From NCBI GenBank assembly GCA_027026055.1, contig JALVPA010000214.1, forward strand, positions 1 to 22,112: a stretch of 22,112 bases of DNA, given 5' to 3'. This DNA comes from Campylobacteraceae bacterium. GTDB lineage: Bacteria > Campylobacterota > Campylobacteria > Campylobacterales > Sulfurovaceae. Positions 6,913 to 14,284 of this stretch are shown in pieces. The notes under the pieces were generated by a model. That model searched no databases. It was not told the DNA's origin and saw only the letters and a list, made by a program, of their open reading frames with translations. Each line of letters opens with the position of its first letter. The stretch's first letter is position 1. The position numbers and the translations under genes were made by a program.

Positions 6913-7941
6913 TCATATCGTCCATCTGTCTCTCAACATACCGACGACATACCACTGCCCGCGATATTTTTCGAATATCACAACCAAACCTTGCCAATCG
7001 TATATCGAACTTTTCGTATCTTTACCCGACCAAAATATTTCGTAACCCAAACATTCACTATTTTTCGGACACGAAAAACCTTTCAACGTCTCAAGCCTTT
7101 TTATCCTATCGATAGGGCGTTTCGGTATCGTCAACATCGATAAAAACGCATACAGACTCATACCTATTTCGCGCCCCGAACCGTACGCTTTTCCCCAATA
7201 CAGTTGTTTCGAACGGTAGCGATACGCATTTGCGATATCGCTTCGCCGAAAACGTTTATCCTCTTTGCCGCCGAAACTTACGTTCCACGTCAGCCTCACC
7301 CCTTCAATCGGATGAACGAATGCGGCAAGTTCCTCCATCCGACGGTTATCTATCGCCGCAACTATACGATGCAACTTTTTTCGCATCAAATAGGCTTCGA
7401 CGAGGATGTCATCGTTACAATAACCGGAAGCCTCTTCGCTTCGCGGCATCGCGTCGAATCGATTCGACGCTCTAAGACGTTTTCTGTCGATTTGACGCAA
7501 GCGCAAAAAGAGGATGTTTCGATTATGTTTGTCCATCGTATAATCGACCGCGACGTCGCACCTATCTTTTTCGCAGTCAATCGCATAACGACATGCGGGT
7601 TTATCGTCGACAACAACATAACCTCTGTTTTCGAACGCAAGATACCGCGCATTGACCCATCCCCTCTCGATATCCTCTTCAAACGCTTCGTTACTACCTT
7701 GCAATGAAAAGATTTCACACCATATCGCATCCTTTACGCGTCGACACTTTTCGATACCGACTACGATCCCAGGTGGTAGCGAGCCTACTTTCTCACTACG
7801 ATAATTCGGAGATTTTCGCACATTGAGGGCATCGTCGCCACCAATATCGACGACTCGGGCAAAAAGCCCGGGGTACAATACCGAAGCACCTACATCTCCC
7901 CCTATCACAATCGTCGAAAGGAGTAACGCTTTCCATTTCAT
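6913..7941 (-). CDS. Secreted SH3-domain protein with conserved C-terminal domain
   Basis: A 342-residue protein. Residues 1-20 form a signal peptide. Residues about 28-100 form a bacterial SH3 domain (ALNVRKSPNYRSEKVGSLPPG ... RGWVNARYL). The central part is Cys- and Arg-rich (CRYAIDCEKDRCDV). The C-terminal 150 residues contain FVHPIEGVRLTWNVSF, a YWGKAYGSG segment and a final VIFEKYRGQWYVVGMLRDRWTI-like end. I recall this pattern from uncharacterised bacterial lipoproteins in which the last residues read GIxxDxWTI. SH3 domains of this kind often bind cell-wall peptides. The ATG at 7941 starts the signal peptide, with GAGG immediately upstream and AAAGG about 12 nt upstream, so the ribosome site is imperfect. 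Confidence 0.72.
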   Translation of the reverse strand: MKWKALLLSTIVIGGDVGASVLYPGLFARVVDIGGDDALNVRKSPNYRSEKVGSLPPGIVVGIEKCRRVKDAIWCEIFSLQGSNEAFEEDIERGWVNARYLAFENRGYVVVDDKPACRYAIDCEKDRCDVAVDYTMDKHNRNILFLRLRQIDRKRLRASNRFDAMPRSEEASGYCNDDILVEAYLMRKKLHRIVAAIDNRRMEELAAFVHPIEGVRLTWNVSFGGKEDKRFRRSDIANAYRYRSKQLYWGKAYGSGREIGMSLYAFLSMLTIPKRPIDRIKRLETLKGFSCPKNSECLGYEIFWSGKDTKSSIYDWQGLVVIFEKYRGQWYVVGMLRDRWTI

Positions 7942-8060
7942 CCTCGTCTTGCCTTTCTTTAAACGAAAAAACCATCCTTGCTTATATCGTGCCGAATCGT
8001 TTTCATTGTATAGCAAACGAAATTTTGTTCGCCTGAAGCCTCTTTCAATCTCTCTTCTGC

Positions 8061-8066
8061 TAAAAT
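8061..8066 (+). promoter_or_regulatory. Candidate extended -10 of the SulP gene
   Basis: TAAAAT preceded by TGC forms an extended -10. It would start transcription near 8073, about 24 nt before the GTG start codon. No convincing -35 hexamer is seen. Confidence 0.35.
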
Positions 8067-8096
8067 GGCGAAATTTTTTCCTCTCGAGGTACGAAT

Positions 8097-9680
8097 GTGG
8101 TAGAGATACGACGATATACGACACAAAACATCAAAAACGACATCCTTTCGGGTGCACTGGTGGCTGTAGCGCTTGTACCCGAAGCGATCGCTTTTTCTTT
8201 CATCGCGGGCGTTTCGCCGGTGGTAGGACTCTATGCCGCCTTTATTATCGGGTTGGTTACCTCGCTGTTGGGCGGCAAACCGGGAATGATTTCGGGTGCG
8301 ACAGGTTCGGTGGCGGTGGTTTTCGTCTCGTTGGGACTGTGGGTCAAACAACACTATCCGCAACTTGACAACGAAGCGCTCTCTTTTATGGTACTCAACT
8401 ATATTTTACTCACCTCTATCGTAGCGGGATTCATACAAATTGCGGTGGGATTGCTACGGATGGGGAAGTTTATCCGTCTCGTTCCCCAACCCGCGCTCTT
8501 TGGCTTTGTCAACGGTCTGGCGATCGTCATCGCTTTGGCGCAATTGCCGTTTCTCGCTCCTTCGCATCCCGAACGTTACGACTCATGGGCGGCGCTGCTT
8601 GAGGCAAGCTGGGAGGAAAACCGCGTCATGTACCTCATCGTCGCCGCAACGATGCTTATCATGCAGTACCTCCCCAAAGCAACCAAAGCCGTACCCGCAG
8701 GACTTGTCGCCATCATCCTTATCACACTCGTTGTACATTTCGGCGGTATCGAAACCAAAACCGTCGGCGATCTCGCCGATTTAAGCCAAGTCTCTTTTCC
8801 GCAGTTTCACCTCCCCGATCTTGCACCGATATTTTCTTGGGAGTCGCTTACGGTCATCGTCAGTACGGGCGTGATCGTCGCGTTGGTCGGGCTTATCGAG
8901 TCGCTTTTGACCCTTTCGGTACTCGACGAAATGGGCGGTTCGCGCGGTAGCGGTAACAAAGAGTGTGTCGCACTGGGACTCGGCAACGTCGCCTCTGGGC
9001 TTTTCGGCGGGATGGCCGGTTGCGCGATGATCGGCCAATCGGTCATCAACTTCACTTCGGGCGGCTTGGGAAGACTCTCTTCATTTACGGCGGCATTGTT
9101 GCTTATTACTCTGGTCGTAAGTTTCTCCGATGTCATCTCGGCAATCCCCATCGCCGTATTGGTGGGTATCATGTTTATGGTGAGTATCGGTACCTTCGAG
9201 TTCTCCTCGGTCAAACGCTTGCGCTATATGCCAAAATCGGACGCTTTCGTACTCATCGTCGTCACGATCGTGACGATCTTTTTCGATCTCGCCGTAGCGG
9301 TGATAGCGGGCATTATCATCTCCGCACTTGTCTTTGCGTGGAAACACGCCAAAATCTTCAGCCGTACCCGTATGGAAGGGAACAAAAAGATCTATGAACT
9401 CGACGGACCACTCTTTTTTGCGTCGGTTACCTCCTTTAACGAGCAATTCGACGTCGAAAACGATCCCGACGAAGTGGTGATCGATTTTAAAAACGCCCGC
9501 GTCATGGATAGCTCCGGGGCCGAAGCAATCGACGCTTTGACGCAAAAATACAAAAAAGCGGGCAAAAAGCTCACCCTTCGCCATCTCTCCGAAGATTGCA
9601 AAAAGACGCTCAAAATCGCGGGACCTTTTTGTACCTACGAAGAGGATGATCCCACCTACAAAATCGCAAAAGATTTTTAA
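8097..9680 (+). CDS. SulP family inorganic anion transporter with STAS domain
   Basis: A 527-residue SLC26/SulP transporter for sulfate, bicarbonate or a similar anion. Residues about 10-400 are membrane helices with SulP patterns: SGALVAVALVPEAIAFSFIAG, VGLYAAFIIGLVTSLLGG, ISGATGSVAVV and PQPALFGFVNGLAI. Residues about 415-520 form a STAS domain with DSSGAEAID (DSSG near residue 471), the region equivalent to the anti-sigma-antagonist phosphorylation loop. The start is GTG at 8097, with GAGG 7 nt upstream. No carbonic anhydrase, ATP-sulfurylase or other gene nearby identifies the substrate, so the anion is unassigned. It stands alone between the divergent SH3 gene and the rhodanese gene. Confidence 0.9.
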   Translation: MVEIRRYTTQNIKNDILSGALVAVALVPEAIAFSFIAGVSPVVGLYAAFIIGLVTSLLGGKPGMISGATGSVAVVFVSLGLWVKQHYPQLDNEALSFMVLNYILLTSIVAGFIQIAVGLLRMGKFIRLVPQPALFGFVNGLAIVIALAQLPFLAPSHPERYDSWAALLEASWEENRVMYLIVAATMLIMQYLPKATKAVPAGLVAIILITLVVHFGGIETKTVGDLADLSQVSFPQFHLPDLAPIFSWESLTVIVSTGVIVALVGLIESLLTLSVLDEMGGSRGSGNKECVALGLGNVASGLFGGMAGCAMIGQSVINFTSGGLGRLSSFTAALLLITLVVSFSDVISAIPIAVLVGIMFMVSIGTFEFSSVKRLRYMPKSDAFVLIVVTIVTIFFDLAVAVIAGIIISALVFAWKHAKIFSRTRMEGNKKIYELDGPLFFASVTSFNEQFDVENDPDEVVIDFKNARVMDSSGAEAIDALTQKYKKAGKKLTLRHLSEDCKKTLKIAGPFCTYEEDDPTYKIAKDF

Positions 9681-9707
9681 AGTTAATCTTCATTTATTTT
9701 TCAGTGT

Positions 9708-9713
9708 TATAAT
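9708..9713 (+). promoter_or_regulatory. Extended -10 promoter of the rhodanese gene
   Basis: TGTTATAAT gives a perfect -10 with the TGn extension; the -35 is poor, as is common for extended -10 promoters. The predicted transcript start is near 9720, leaving an 84-nt leader that begins with a hairpin. Confidence 0.55.
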
Positions 9714-9723
9714 TTCTTGTCTT

Positions 9724-9746
9724 GCAAGCGGGTTTCGCCCTCTTGC
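9724..9746 (+). promoter_or_regulatory. Hairpin at the 5' end of the rhodanese leader
   Basis: GCAAGCGGG (9724-9732) pairs with CCCTCTTGC (9738-9746) at 8 of 9 positions around a TTTCG loop. It lies within about 4 nt of the predicted transcript start, where such stems often protect mRNA from decay. It has no T-tract, so it is not a terminator of the preceding SulP gene. Confidence 0.45.
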
Positions 9747-9803
9747 GCATGAGTAAACGATCGCTTTCCTACGGACCGAGATCCACGTTCAAAAGGAGAA
9801 CCG

Positions 9804-10472
9804 ATGAAAACGACATCGATTGTTACGGCATCGTTTCTTTTAGGCTCCCTGCTTATTGCAAAGAGTTTCGAACAACAAGGTGTCGTCGTCAAAAGCAACG
9901 GCCAAATTTACCATGTCAGACGTATCATTCCCGAAATTTGCAAAAAAATCCCCATCGACAACCATATGCTTTGGACCGGGAACTACGCAAGCAAAGAGGT
10001 GCCCGAAGCGTGTAAGTCGACCTTTGTACACACCAAAGGCAAATTGCTTCCGATGCAACTCGAAGAGGGGTTGGAGACCTACGGCGAACTCGAAGTATTG
10101 GCAACCCTCAAAGAGATGCGAACCAATCCCAACCTCTTACTTATCGATAGTCGCAACGAAGAGTGGTACGAGTACCGCACCATTCCGGGCGCAATCAATA
10201 TGCCGTTTCGCTACTTCAAATACCGAGACAACTACGAATTTCATTTCGAATACGCCCTCAAACATCTCGGTGTGACAAAAGACAAAGAGGGGGAGTACGA
10301 CTTCACGCATGCCAAAACACTGGTGCTTTTTTGTAACGGTCCGTGGTGCAGTCAATCTCCGAGTATGATCTACGCTTTGTTGGAGATCGGTTATCCCGCG
10401 GAAAAGCTCAAGTGGTACAGAGGCGGTATGCAGGATTGGCTGGGAGCGGGGATGACCTCGACGCGCGATTAA
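9804..10472 (+). CDS. Periplasmic rhodanese-like protein
   Basis: A 222-residue protein with a signal peptide (residues 1-20) and one rhodanese domain at about 95-215. Seen motifs are LLLIDSRNEEWY, TIPGAINMPF, and the active-site loop LFCNGPWCSQS with Cys177 as the expected sulfur carrier and a second Cys182 in the loop, then WYRGGMQDW. The N-terminal 75 residues have two further cysteines (46 and 70) and no family I know. Rhodaneses move sulfane sulfur; a periplasmic form with a CNGPWC loop suggests a role in thiosulfate or polysulfide handling, but the substrate is inferred. AGGAG lies 6 nt before the ATG. It converges on a small membrane gene with a 4-nt overlap at the stop codons. Confidence 0.85.
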   Translation: MKTTSIVTASFLLGSLLIAKSFEQQGVVVKSNGQIYHVRRIIPEICKKIPIDNHMLWTGNYASKEVPEACKSTFVHTKGKLLPMQLEEGLETYGELEVLATLKEMRTNPNLLLIDSRNEEWYEYRTIPGAINMPFRYFKYRDNYEFHFEYALKHLGVTKDKEGEYDFTHAKTLVLFCNGPWCSQSPSMIYALLEIGYPAEKLKWYRGGMQDWLGAGMTSTRD

Positions 10473-10624
10473 ACCCCCGCAATCATAAAGCACAAGATAA
10501 ACGCGAACATCGGTACCATCGCCGTCATATAAACGACGCGGCGGGTGCGCAACGCTTTGTAAACACCCCAAAAAAAGAGTAGCGTCACGGCGACAAAAAG
10601 TCCTATCAAAAGGTTACCGCTCAT
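10469..10624 (-). CDS. Small membrane protein (51 aa), unknown
   Basis: A 51-residue protein with two hydrophobic helices, LLIGLFVAVTLLFFWGVYKAL and a second ending FAFILCFMIAGV, joined by a basic loop RTRR. GGAG lies 7 nt before the ATG, inside the end of the upstream gene, which it overlaps by 11 nt. It is the last gene of the mog mini-operon and its stop overlaps that of the convergent rhodanese gene by 4 nt. No family is recognised. Confidence 0.65.
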   Translation of the reverse strand: MSGNLLIGLFVAVTLLFFWGVYKALRTRRVVYMTAMVPMFAFILCFMIAGV

Positions 10625-10838
10625 CGAGTTTCTCCAACTCTTCCTTATAGAGTTTTTCGACGAGCTTGATACTATCGAGGGCATTGAGCAGTATCTTTTT
10701 GGTCGAAGCCAACGGTTTCATATGGATATTGGTCATCTGTTTGTCGATGCTCTCGTCCGCAAGAAGCGCCATCACCTCTTTTTCCAGCGAAGCGACAATC
10801 TCGTCGATGTTTTTTTCGATAAGCTTCATATCCATCAT
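10614..10838 (-). CDS. Small coiled-coil-like protein (74 aa), unknown
   Basis: A 74-residue charged, helix-prone protein starting MMDMKLIEKNIDE and ending EELEKLDER. It has no cysteine, signal peptide or membrane helix. Its ATG at 10838 overlaps the mog stop codon (ATGA), with AAGG just upstream inside mog; the next codon is also ATG. It overlaps the following membrane gene by 11 nt. Tight coupling to mog suggests shared expression, not a proven link to molybdenum cofactor synthesis. No family is recognised. Confidence 0.65.
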   Translation of the reverse strand: MMDMKLIEKNIDEIVASLEKEVMALLADESIDKQMTNIHMKPLASTKKILLNALDSIKLVEKLYKEELEKLDER

Positions 10839-11368
10839 TTCGCCTTGGGTCGGAAGATCTTGATCACCTCTTCGTTGGCTTCCATATAAGCGCCGCCGAT
10901 GAGATCGATACAGTACGGTACGGCGGGAAAGACCGCATCGAGACATTCTCGAATCGATTTGGGTTTGCCGGGAAGATTGATAATGAGCGATTTGCCGCGA
11001 ATTCCCGCCGTCTGACGCGACAATATCGCCGTGGGGACATACTGTAGACTCACCGCACGCATCTGTTCGCCGAATCCCGGCAACAGTTTGTCGCACACCG
11101 CTTCGGTCGCTTCGGTCGTCACGTCTCTGGGGGCGGGACCCGTACCGCCGGTCGTGACAATCAGATCGCACCCTTTCTCGTCGGCAAGTTCTTTGAGCGT
11201 CTCTTCGATAAGCGCTTGCTCGTCGGGGATACAACGATACTCGTATTCGCACGGGTTGTGCAAATACTCCGCCATCGTATCCATAATCGCCTTTCCCGAT
11301 ATATCGTCGTAAATGCCTTGCGAAGCCCTGTCGCTTGTAGTTACTACACCGATGCGTATCGTATCCAT
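10835..11368 (-). CDS. mog: Molybdopterin adenylyltransferase (MogA/MoaB family)
   Basis: A 177-residue enzyme that adenylates molybdopterin before molybdate insertion in molybdenum cofactor synthesis, in the cytoplasm. Family signatures are clear: TTSDRASQGIYDDISG at the N-terminus, VTTGGTGPAPRDVTTEAT (the MoCF signature and catalytic Asp region) and INLPGKPKSIRECLDAVFPA near the C-terminus. The length matches MogA. GGAA lies about 10 nt upstream of the ATG. Two small genes follow with overlaps of 4 and 11 nt. The SDR gene lies 106 nt upstream in the same direction. MogA is preferred over MoaB by the PGKPKSI(R)EC block, but the two are close. Confidence 0.88.
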   Translation of the reverse strand: MDTIRIGVVTTSDRASQGIYDDISGKAIMDTMAEYLHNPCEYEYRCIPDEQALIEETLKELADEKGCDLIVTTGGTGPAPRDVTTEATEAVCDKLLPGFGEQMRAVSLQYVPTAILSRQTAGIRGKSLIINLPGKPKSIRECLDAVFPAVPYCIDLIGGAYMEANEEVIKIFRPKAK

Positions 11369-11474
11369 ATCATCGTTCCTTTTTTACCTCTTCTTCGGAA
11401 AATCGTCGATCTTTGTGCGACAATACATAAATACCGCTGCTATTGTAATCGCAAGTCTATCACAAGAGCGCTTG

Positions 11475-12290
11475 TCAAGAGATTTTCAACAACACTTTAT
11501 CCAACATCGACGTAGAAAATATCCTTTTGGCAATCCCCAAGATCCAAGTCGCTTTGGTAATATAGTAACGCGGTTTGGGGCGCTGCGCAACGATAATGTC
11601 GTAGACGACCTTCGCTACGGCGTCGGCATCGCGGTTGAACGGCACTTCACTCTTTTTGGCTTTGAGACTCTTTTCGTAGCGTGCTTTGAAAACGGAGTGT
11701 TCTATATCGATTTTTTCGCGGAGCATCCGCATCGCCGTCGCTCTGAATCGGCTCGTAATCGGACCGGTATTAAGCAAAACGGGATAGATCTTCGTTCCCG
11801 CAAGCTCCAATCGTAAGGTATCCGTAAGCCCTTCTATCGCATATTTGCTGGCGTTGTAGGCACCCCTGCCAAAAAGCGAGACCAACCCTAGTACCGAAGA
11901 GTGCTGGATGATTTTGCCGTAGCCCTGTTCGCGCATGACGGGGATGATTTGTCTGGTACATTCGTGCAAACCGAATACGTTGGTTTCGAACTGCTCGCGT
12001 AGCACCTCCGTCGGTACGTCTTCTATCGCACCGGGTTGTCCGTAGCCGGCATTGTTAAACCAAACGTCGATACGCCCCTCTTCTTTTAATACGGTCTCTA
12101 TCGTCCTTGCAATTTGAGCGGAGTCGCGCACATCGAGTTGCAAGGCGTTTTCGAATCCCTCTTCTCTCAAACGCGCCACATCTTCGGGGTTGCGCGCGGT
12201 CGGATAGACTTTGATACCGCGTATGCGCAGATAGTGCGCCGTTTCGTACCCGATACCCGACGAACATCCCGTAATGACCGTAACAGACAT
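11475..12290 (-). CDS. SDR family oxidoreductase
   Basis: A 271-residue classical short-chain dehydrogenase/reductase. It has a Rossmann cofactor motif TGCSSGIG at residues 8-15, NNAG, a catalytic Ser in HSSVLG and the YNASK active-site Tyr and Lys, then NTGPITS. TARNP after strand 2 suggests NADP(H) preference through the Arg. The C-terminal 60 residues are basic and slightly hydrophobic, as in retinol dehydrogenase-like members. The ATG at 12290 follows GGAGGAGA; the in-frame GTG at 12296 would place the ribosome site too close. The substrate cannot be predicted. It is divergent from the AI-2E-family permease gene. Confidence 0.88.
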   Translation of the reverse strand: MSVTVITGCSSGIGYETAHYLRIRGIKVYPTARNPEDVARLREEGFENALQLDVRDSAQIARTIETVLKEEGRIDVWFNNAGYGQPGAIEDVPTEVLREQFETNVFGLHECTRQIIPVMREQGYGKIIQHSSVLGLVSLFGRGAYNASKYAIEGLTDTLRLELAGTKIYPVLLNTGPITSRFRATAMRMLREKIDIEHSVFKARYEKSLKAKKSEVPFNRDADAVAKVVYDIIVAQRPKPRYYITKATWILGIAKRIFSTSMLDKVLLKIS

Positions 12291-12365
12291 CAACACTCTC
12301 CTCCTTCTCGTCTACCGAAGAATCGCCTTCGATGAGTTTCCAGCGATTATACCACGAAATACGAC

Positions 12366-12371
12366 TATAAT
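12366..12371 (+). promoter_or_regulatory. -10 box of the AI-2E-family permease gene
   Basis: A perfect TATAAT, placing the start near 12378, about 26 nt before the ATG at 12404, which has GAGGAG as its ribosome site. No clear -35 hexamer. Confidence 0.5.
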
Positions 12372-12403
12372 AGGTTTACAAAAATATACAAGAGGAGCGA
12401 AAG

Positions 12404-13420
12404 ATGCCCGAAAGCGTCACGAAACATTCTTTCGGATACACACTGACGGTCTTGGCGGCTATCGTCATTATCTTGGCGGGATTGAAAATCGCCGCCGTAA
12501 TTGTCGTACCCTTTTTACTCGCTTTGTTTATCGCCGTCATTTTGTCGCCGGCTTTTTTACGCCTTTGCGATCTACATATCCCCAAAGCTATCGCCTTGCT
12601 GATCGTGATTTTGTTTCTTATCGGTACGGCCGCGCTGCTACTAATGCTCATCGGCAGTTCGATACACGAATTTACTCAAAATGTGCCGATGTACAAAACC
12701 AAACTGCACCAAGATTTTGCGGCGATGACCGAAATGCTCAAAAGCTACGGTATCAGCCTTCCCAAGGAGGAAGTAATGGCCTTTTTCGCTACCGACTCGA
12801 TCGTAGAGTATATCGCCAAAACGTTACGCTCTTTGGGCGGATTGATGACCAACTCGATGATGATCGTCTTGACGGTGGCCTTCATGCTTCTGGAAGTGTC
12901 GCAATTTTCGAAAAAGATCGCTTCGATCGACTCTCCTCGTCTGAATGCCTTCGTCGAAGTCAGCGACACGGTCAAGCACTTCATCCTGCTCAAATCGATC
13001 ACGTCGTTGGCGACGGGAGCGATTATCGCGTTCGGTTTGCATATGCTACATATCGACTATGCGGTGCTGTGGGGCGTTTTGGCCTTTTTACTCAATTTCA
13101 TCCCCAATATCGGTTCGGTTATCGCGGCCGTTCCCGCAGTGCTGATGGCTTTGATACAGTACGACATCAACGTCGCAATGTTGAGTGCGACGCTCTATCT
13201 CTTTGTCAATATCACAATAGGATCGATTCTCGAACCGCGTATCATGGGAAGAGGATTGGGGATCTCGCCGTTAGTGGTCTTTTTATCGTTGATTTTTTGG
13301 GGATGGTTGCTCGGTCCAGTCGGCATGCTGCTTTCTGTTCCGTTGACCATCATGGTCAAAATCCTTCTCGATGCCACCAAAGAGACACGATGGATAGCCA
13401 TACTTCTCGGAAACGGCTAA
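12404..13420 (+). CDS. AI-2E family transporter (TqsA/PerM type)
   Basis: A 338-residue polytopic membrane protein with about eight helices. Family features are the N-terminal helix pair, a long soluble segment at about 90-150, the WGVLAFLLNFIPNIGSVIA block, the EPRIMGRGLGISPLVVFLSL block and a closing FWGWLLGPVGMLLSVPLT. Members were named for autoinducer-2 export by TqsA, but others act as Na+/H+ antiporters or permeases of unknown substrate, so the name says little about function. GAGGAG lies 6 nt upstream of the ATG. The stop overlaps that of the convergent bioC-like gene by 4 nt. Confidence 0.88.
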   Translation: MPESVTKHSFGYTLTVLAAIVIILAGLKIAAVIVVPFLLALFIAVILSPAFLRLCDLHIPKAIALLIVILFLIGTAALLLMLIGSSIHEFTQNVPMYKTKLHQDFAAMTEMLKSYGISLPKEEVMAFFATDSIVEYIAKTLRSLGGLMTNSMMIVLTVAFMLLEVSQFSKKIASIDSPRLNAFVEVSDTVKHFILLKSITSLATGAIIAFGLHMLHIDYAVLWGVLAFLLNFIPNIGSVIAAVPAVLMALIQYDINVAMLSATLYLFVNITIGSILEPRIMGRGLGISPLVVFLSLIFWGWLLGPVGMLLSVPLTIMVKILLDATKETRWIAILLGNG

Positions 13421-14109
13421 CGCTTCGTATGCATCAGAAGAATTTCGTACTCGAGATAGTTCAGCGGATAGTTTCGCATCAGCCGCTTCGTCTCTTTGTA
13501 TCCCAAAAGATTGCGCCCCCCGCTCACACCGCTTCGTTTCATATACCGAAACATCTCTCTCACCGAATCGAACGCCAACTTATATCGAAGTGTCTCTATC
13601 GGCGCATTGAAATGTTTTTTCAAAAGTTTTTCTACCTCTTCGGCATCTCGAAGTAACGGAGCGATACCCGCCGTACGATGCAAAGTACGGAAGGTGCCCG
13701 AGGTAAAAATAGCCAATGTCACGGGAGTGTGCATCGCAGCAATTCGTCCCAGTACCCCATCCAAATCCTCCATCCACTGCAGTGCCGAAGCCGAAACGAT
13801 GCGCTCGAACTTCTCATCTTTTAACCTCTCGAAAAGTACGGAATCGTTCAAATCGGCACGGATCAACTCGACTTCATCCCCTTTAGGATGTCTTTTTAAC
13901 ATTCCTTCCGCAAAATCGACACCTACGAACCGCCGTAACGACCAATCGACGGCACGATAAACTCCTCCGTTTCCGCATCCGAGATCAAGTATCGTTTCGG
14001 GAGGTTCTTTTCGTATACGCGCGATCATCTCCTCTATCACTCTTTTTTGAATCACGTTAACACTATCGTACTGGTGTGCATGTCGTGAAAATTCACGCGC
14101 TATTCGCAT
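13417..14109 (-). CDS. bioC: BioC-like malonyl-ACP O-methyltransferase
   Basis: A 230-residue class I SAM-dependent methyltransferase. The N-terminal FSRHAHQYDSVNVIQKRV pattern and the SAM-binding LDLGCGNG (residues 41-48), GVDFAEGML, and SASALQWMEDL (BioC-type motif IV region) fit BioC, which methylates malonyl-ACP at the start of biotin synthesis. The C-terminal half is shorter than in E. coli. No other biotin gene is in the window, so a general methyltransferase remains possible. I chose the ATG at 14109 (GAGGT about 9 nt upstream, TATAAT at 14140-14145); longer in-frame starts run through the promoter. It converges on the AI-2E-family gene. Confidence 0.72.
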   Translation of the reverse strand: MRIAREFSRHAHQYDSVNVIQKRVIEEMIARIRKEPPETILDLGCGNGGVYRAVDWSLRRFVGVDFAEGMLKRHPKGDEVELIRADLNDSVLFERLKDEKFERIVSASALQWMEDLDGVLGRIAAMHTPVTLAIFTSGTFRTLHRTAGIAPLLRDAEEVEKLLKKHFNAPIETLRYKLAFDSVREMFRYMKRSGVSGGRNLLGYKETKRLMRNYPLNYLEYEILLMHTKR

Positions 14110-14139
14110 AAGAAATGACCTCGTAAAAATTTTTGGGAC

Positions 14140-14145
14140 ATTATA
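14140..14145 (-). promoter_or_regulatory. -10 box for the bioC-like gene
   Basis: TATAAT on the minus strand, about 30 nt upstream of the ATG at 14109. A second minus-strand TATAAT is present at 14229-14234. The two are separated by a 10-bp inverted repeat pair. Confidence 0.45.
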
Positions 14146-14147
14146 CC

Positions 14148-14221
14148 CCCCTTCCCGTAAAAGAAAGGGAGAAGAATGTTTTTGGGGAGGGAAGAGTAAA
14201 AACAAACTATTCGGGAAGGGG
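14148..14221. repeat. 10-bp inverted repeat with 54-nt spacer upstream of the bioC-like gene
   Basis: CCCCTTCCCG at 14148-14157 and CGGGAAGGGG at 14212-14221 are exact reverse complements. Within the spacer, GGGAAG at 14189-14194 offers an alternative partner for the left arm, so two stems could compete. Confidence 0.5.
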
Positions 14222-14284
14222 TAATGCAATTATACGCCCTGGAGATTAATCCATAGTTAATAATTGTGATTTTTTCATAACAAT

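Noticed and set aside
11460..11480. TTGACA on the minus strand as the -35 of mog, and a small ACAAG/CTTGT hairpin at the SDR stop
   Set aside because: No -10 lies 16-18 nt downstream of the TTGACA, and the hairpin has only 5 bp with no T-tract.
12274..13656. A 460-codon plus-strand frame overlapping the AI-2E-family gene, and other long frames opposite or beside real genes (e.g. 15334-16257)
   Set aside because: They lack ribosome sites, are very rich in Arg/His/Ser, and are opened by the TCG/CGA-rich codon use of the true genes. The AI-2E, bioC-like and amgK frames have full family motifs.
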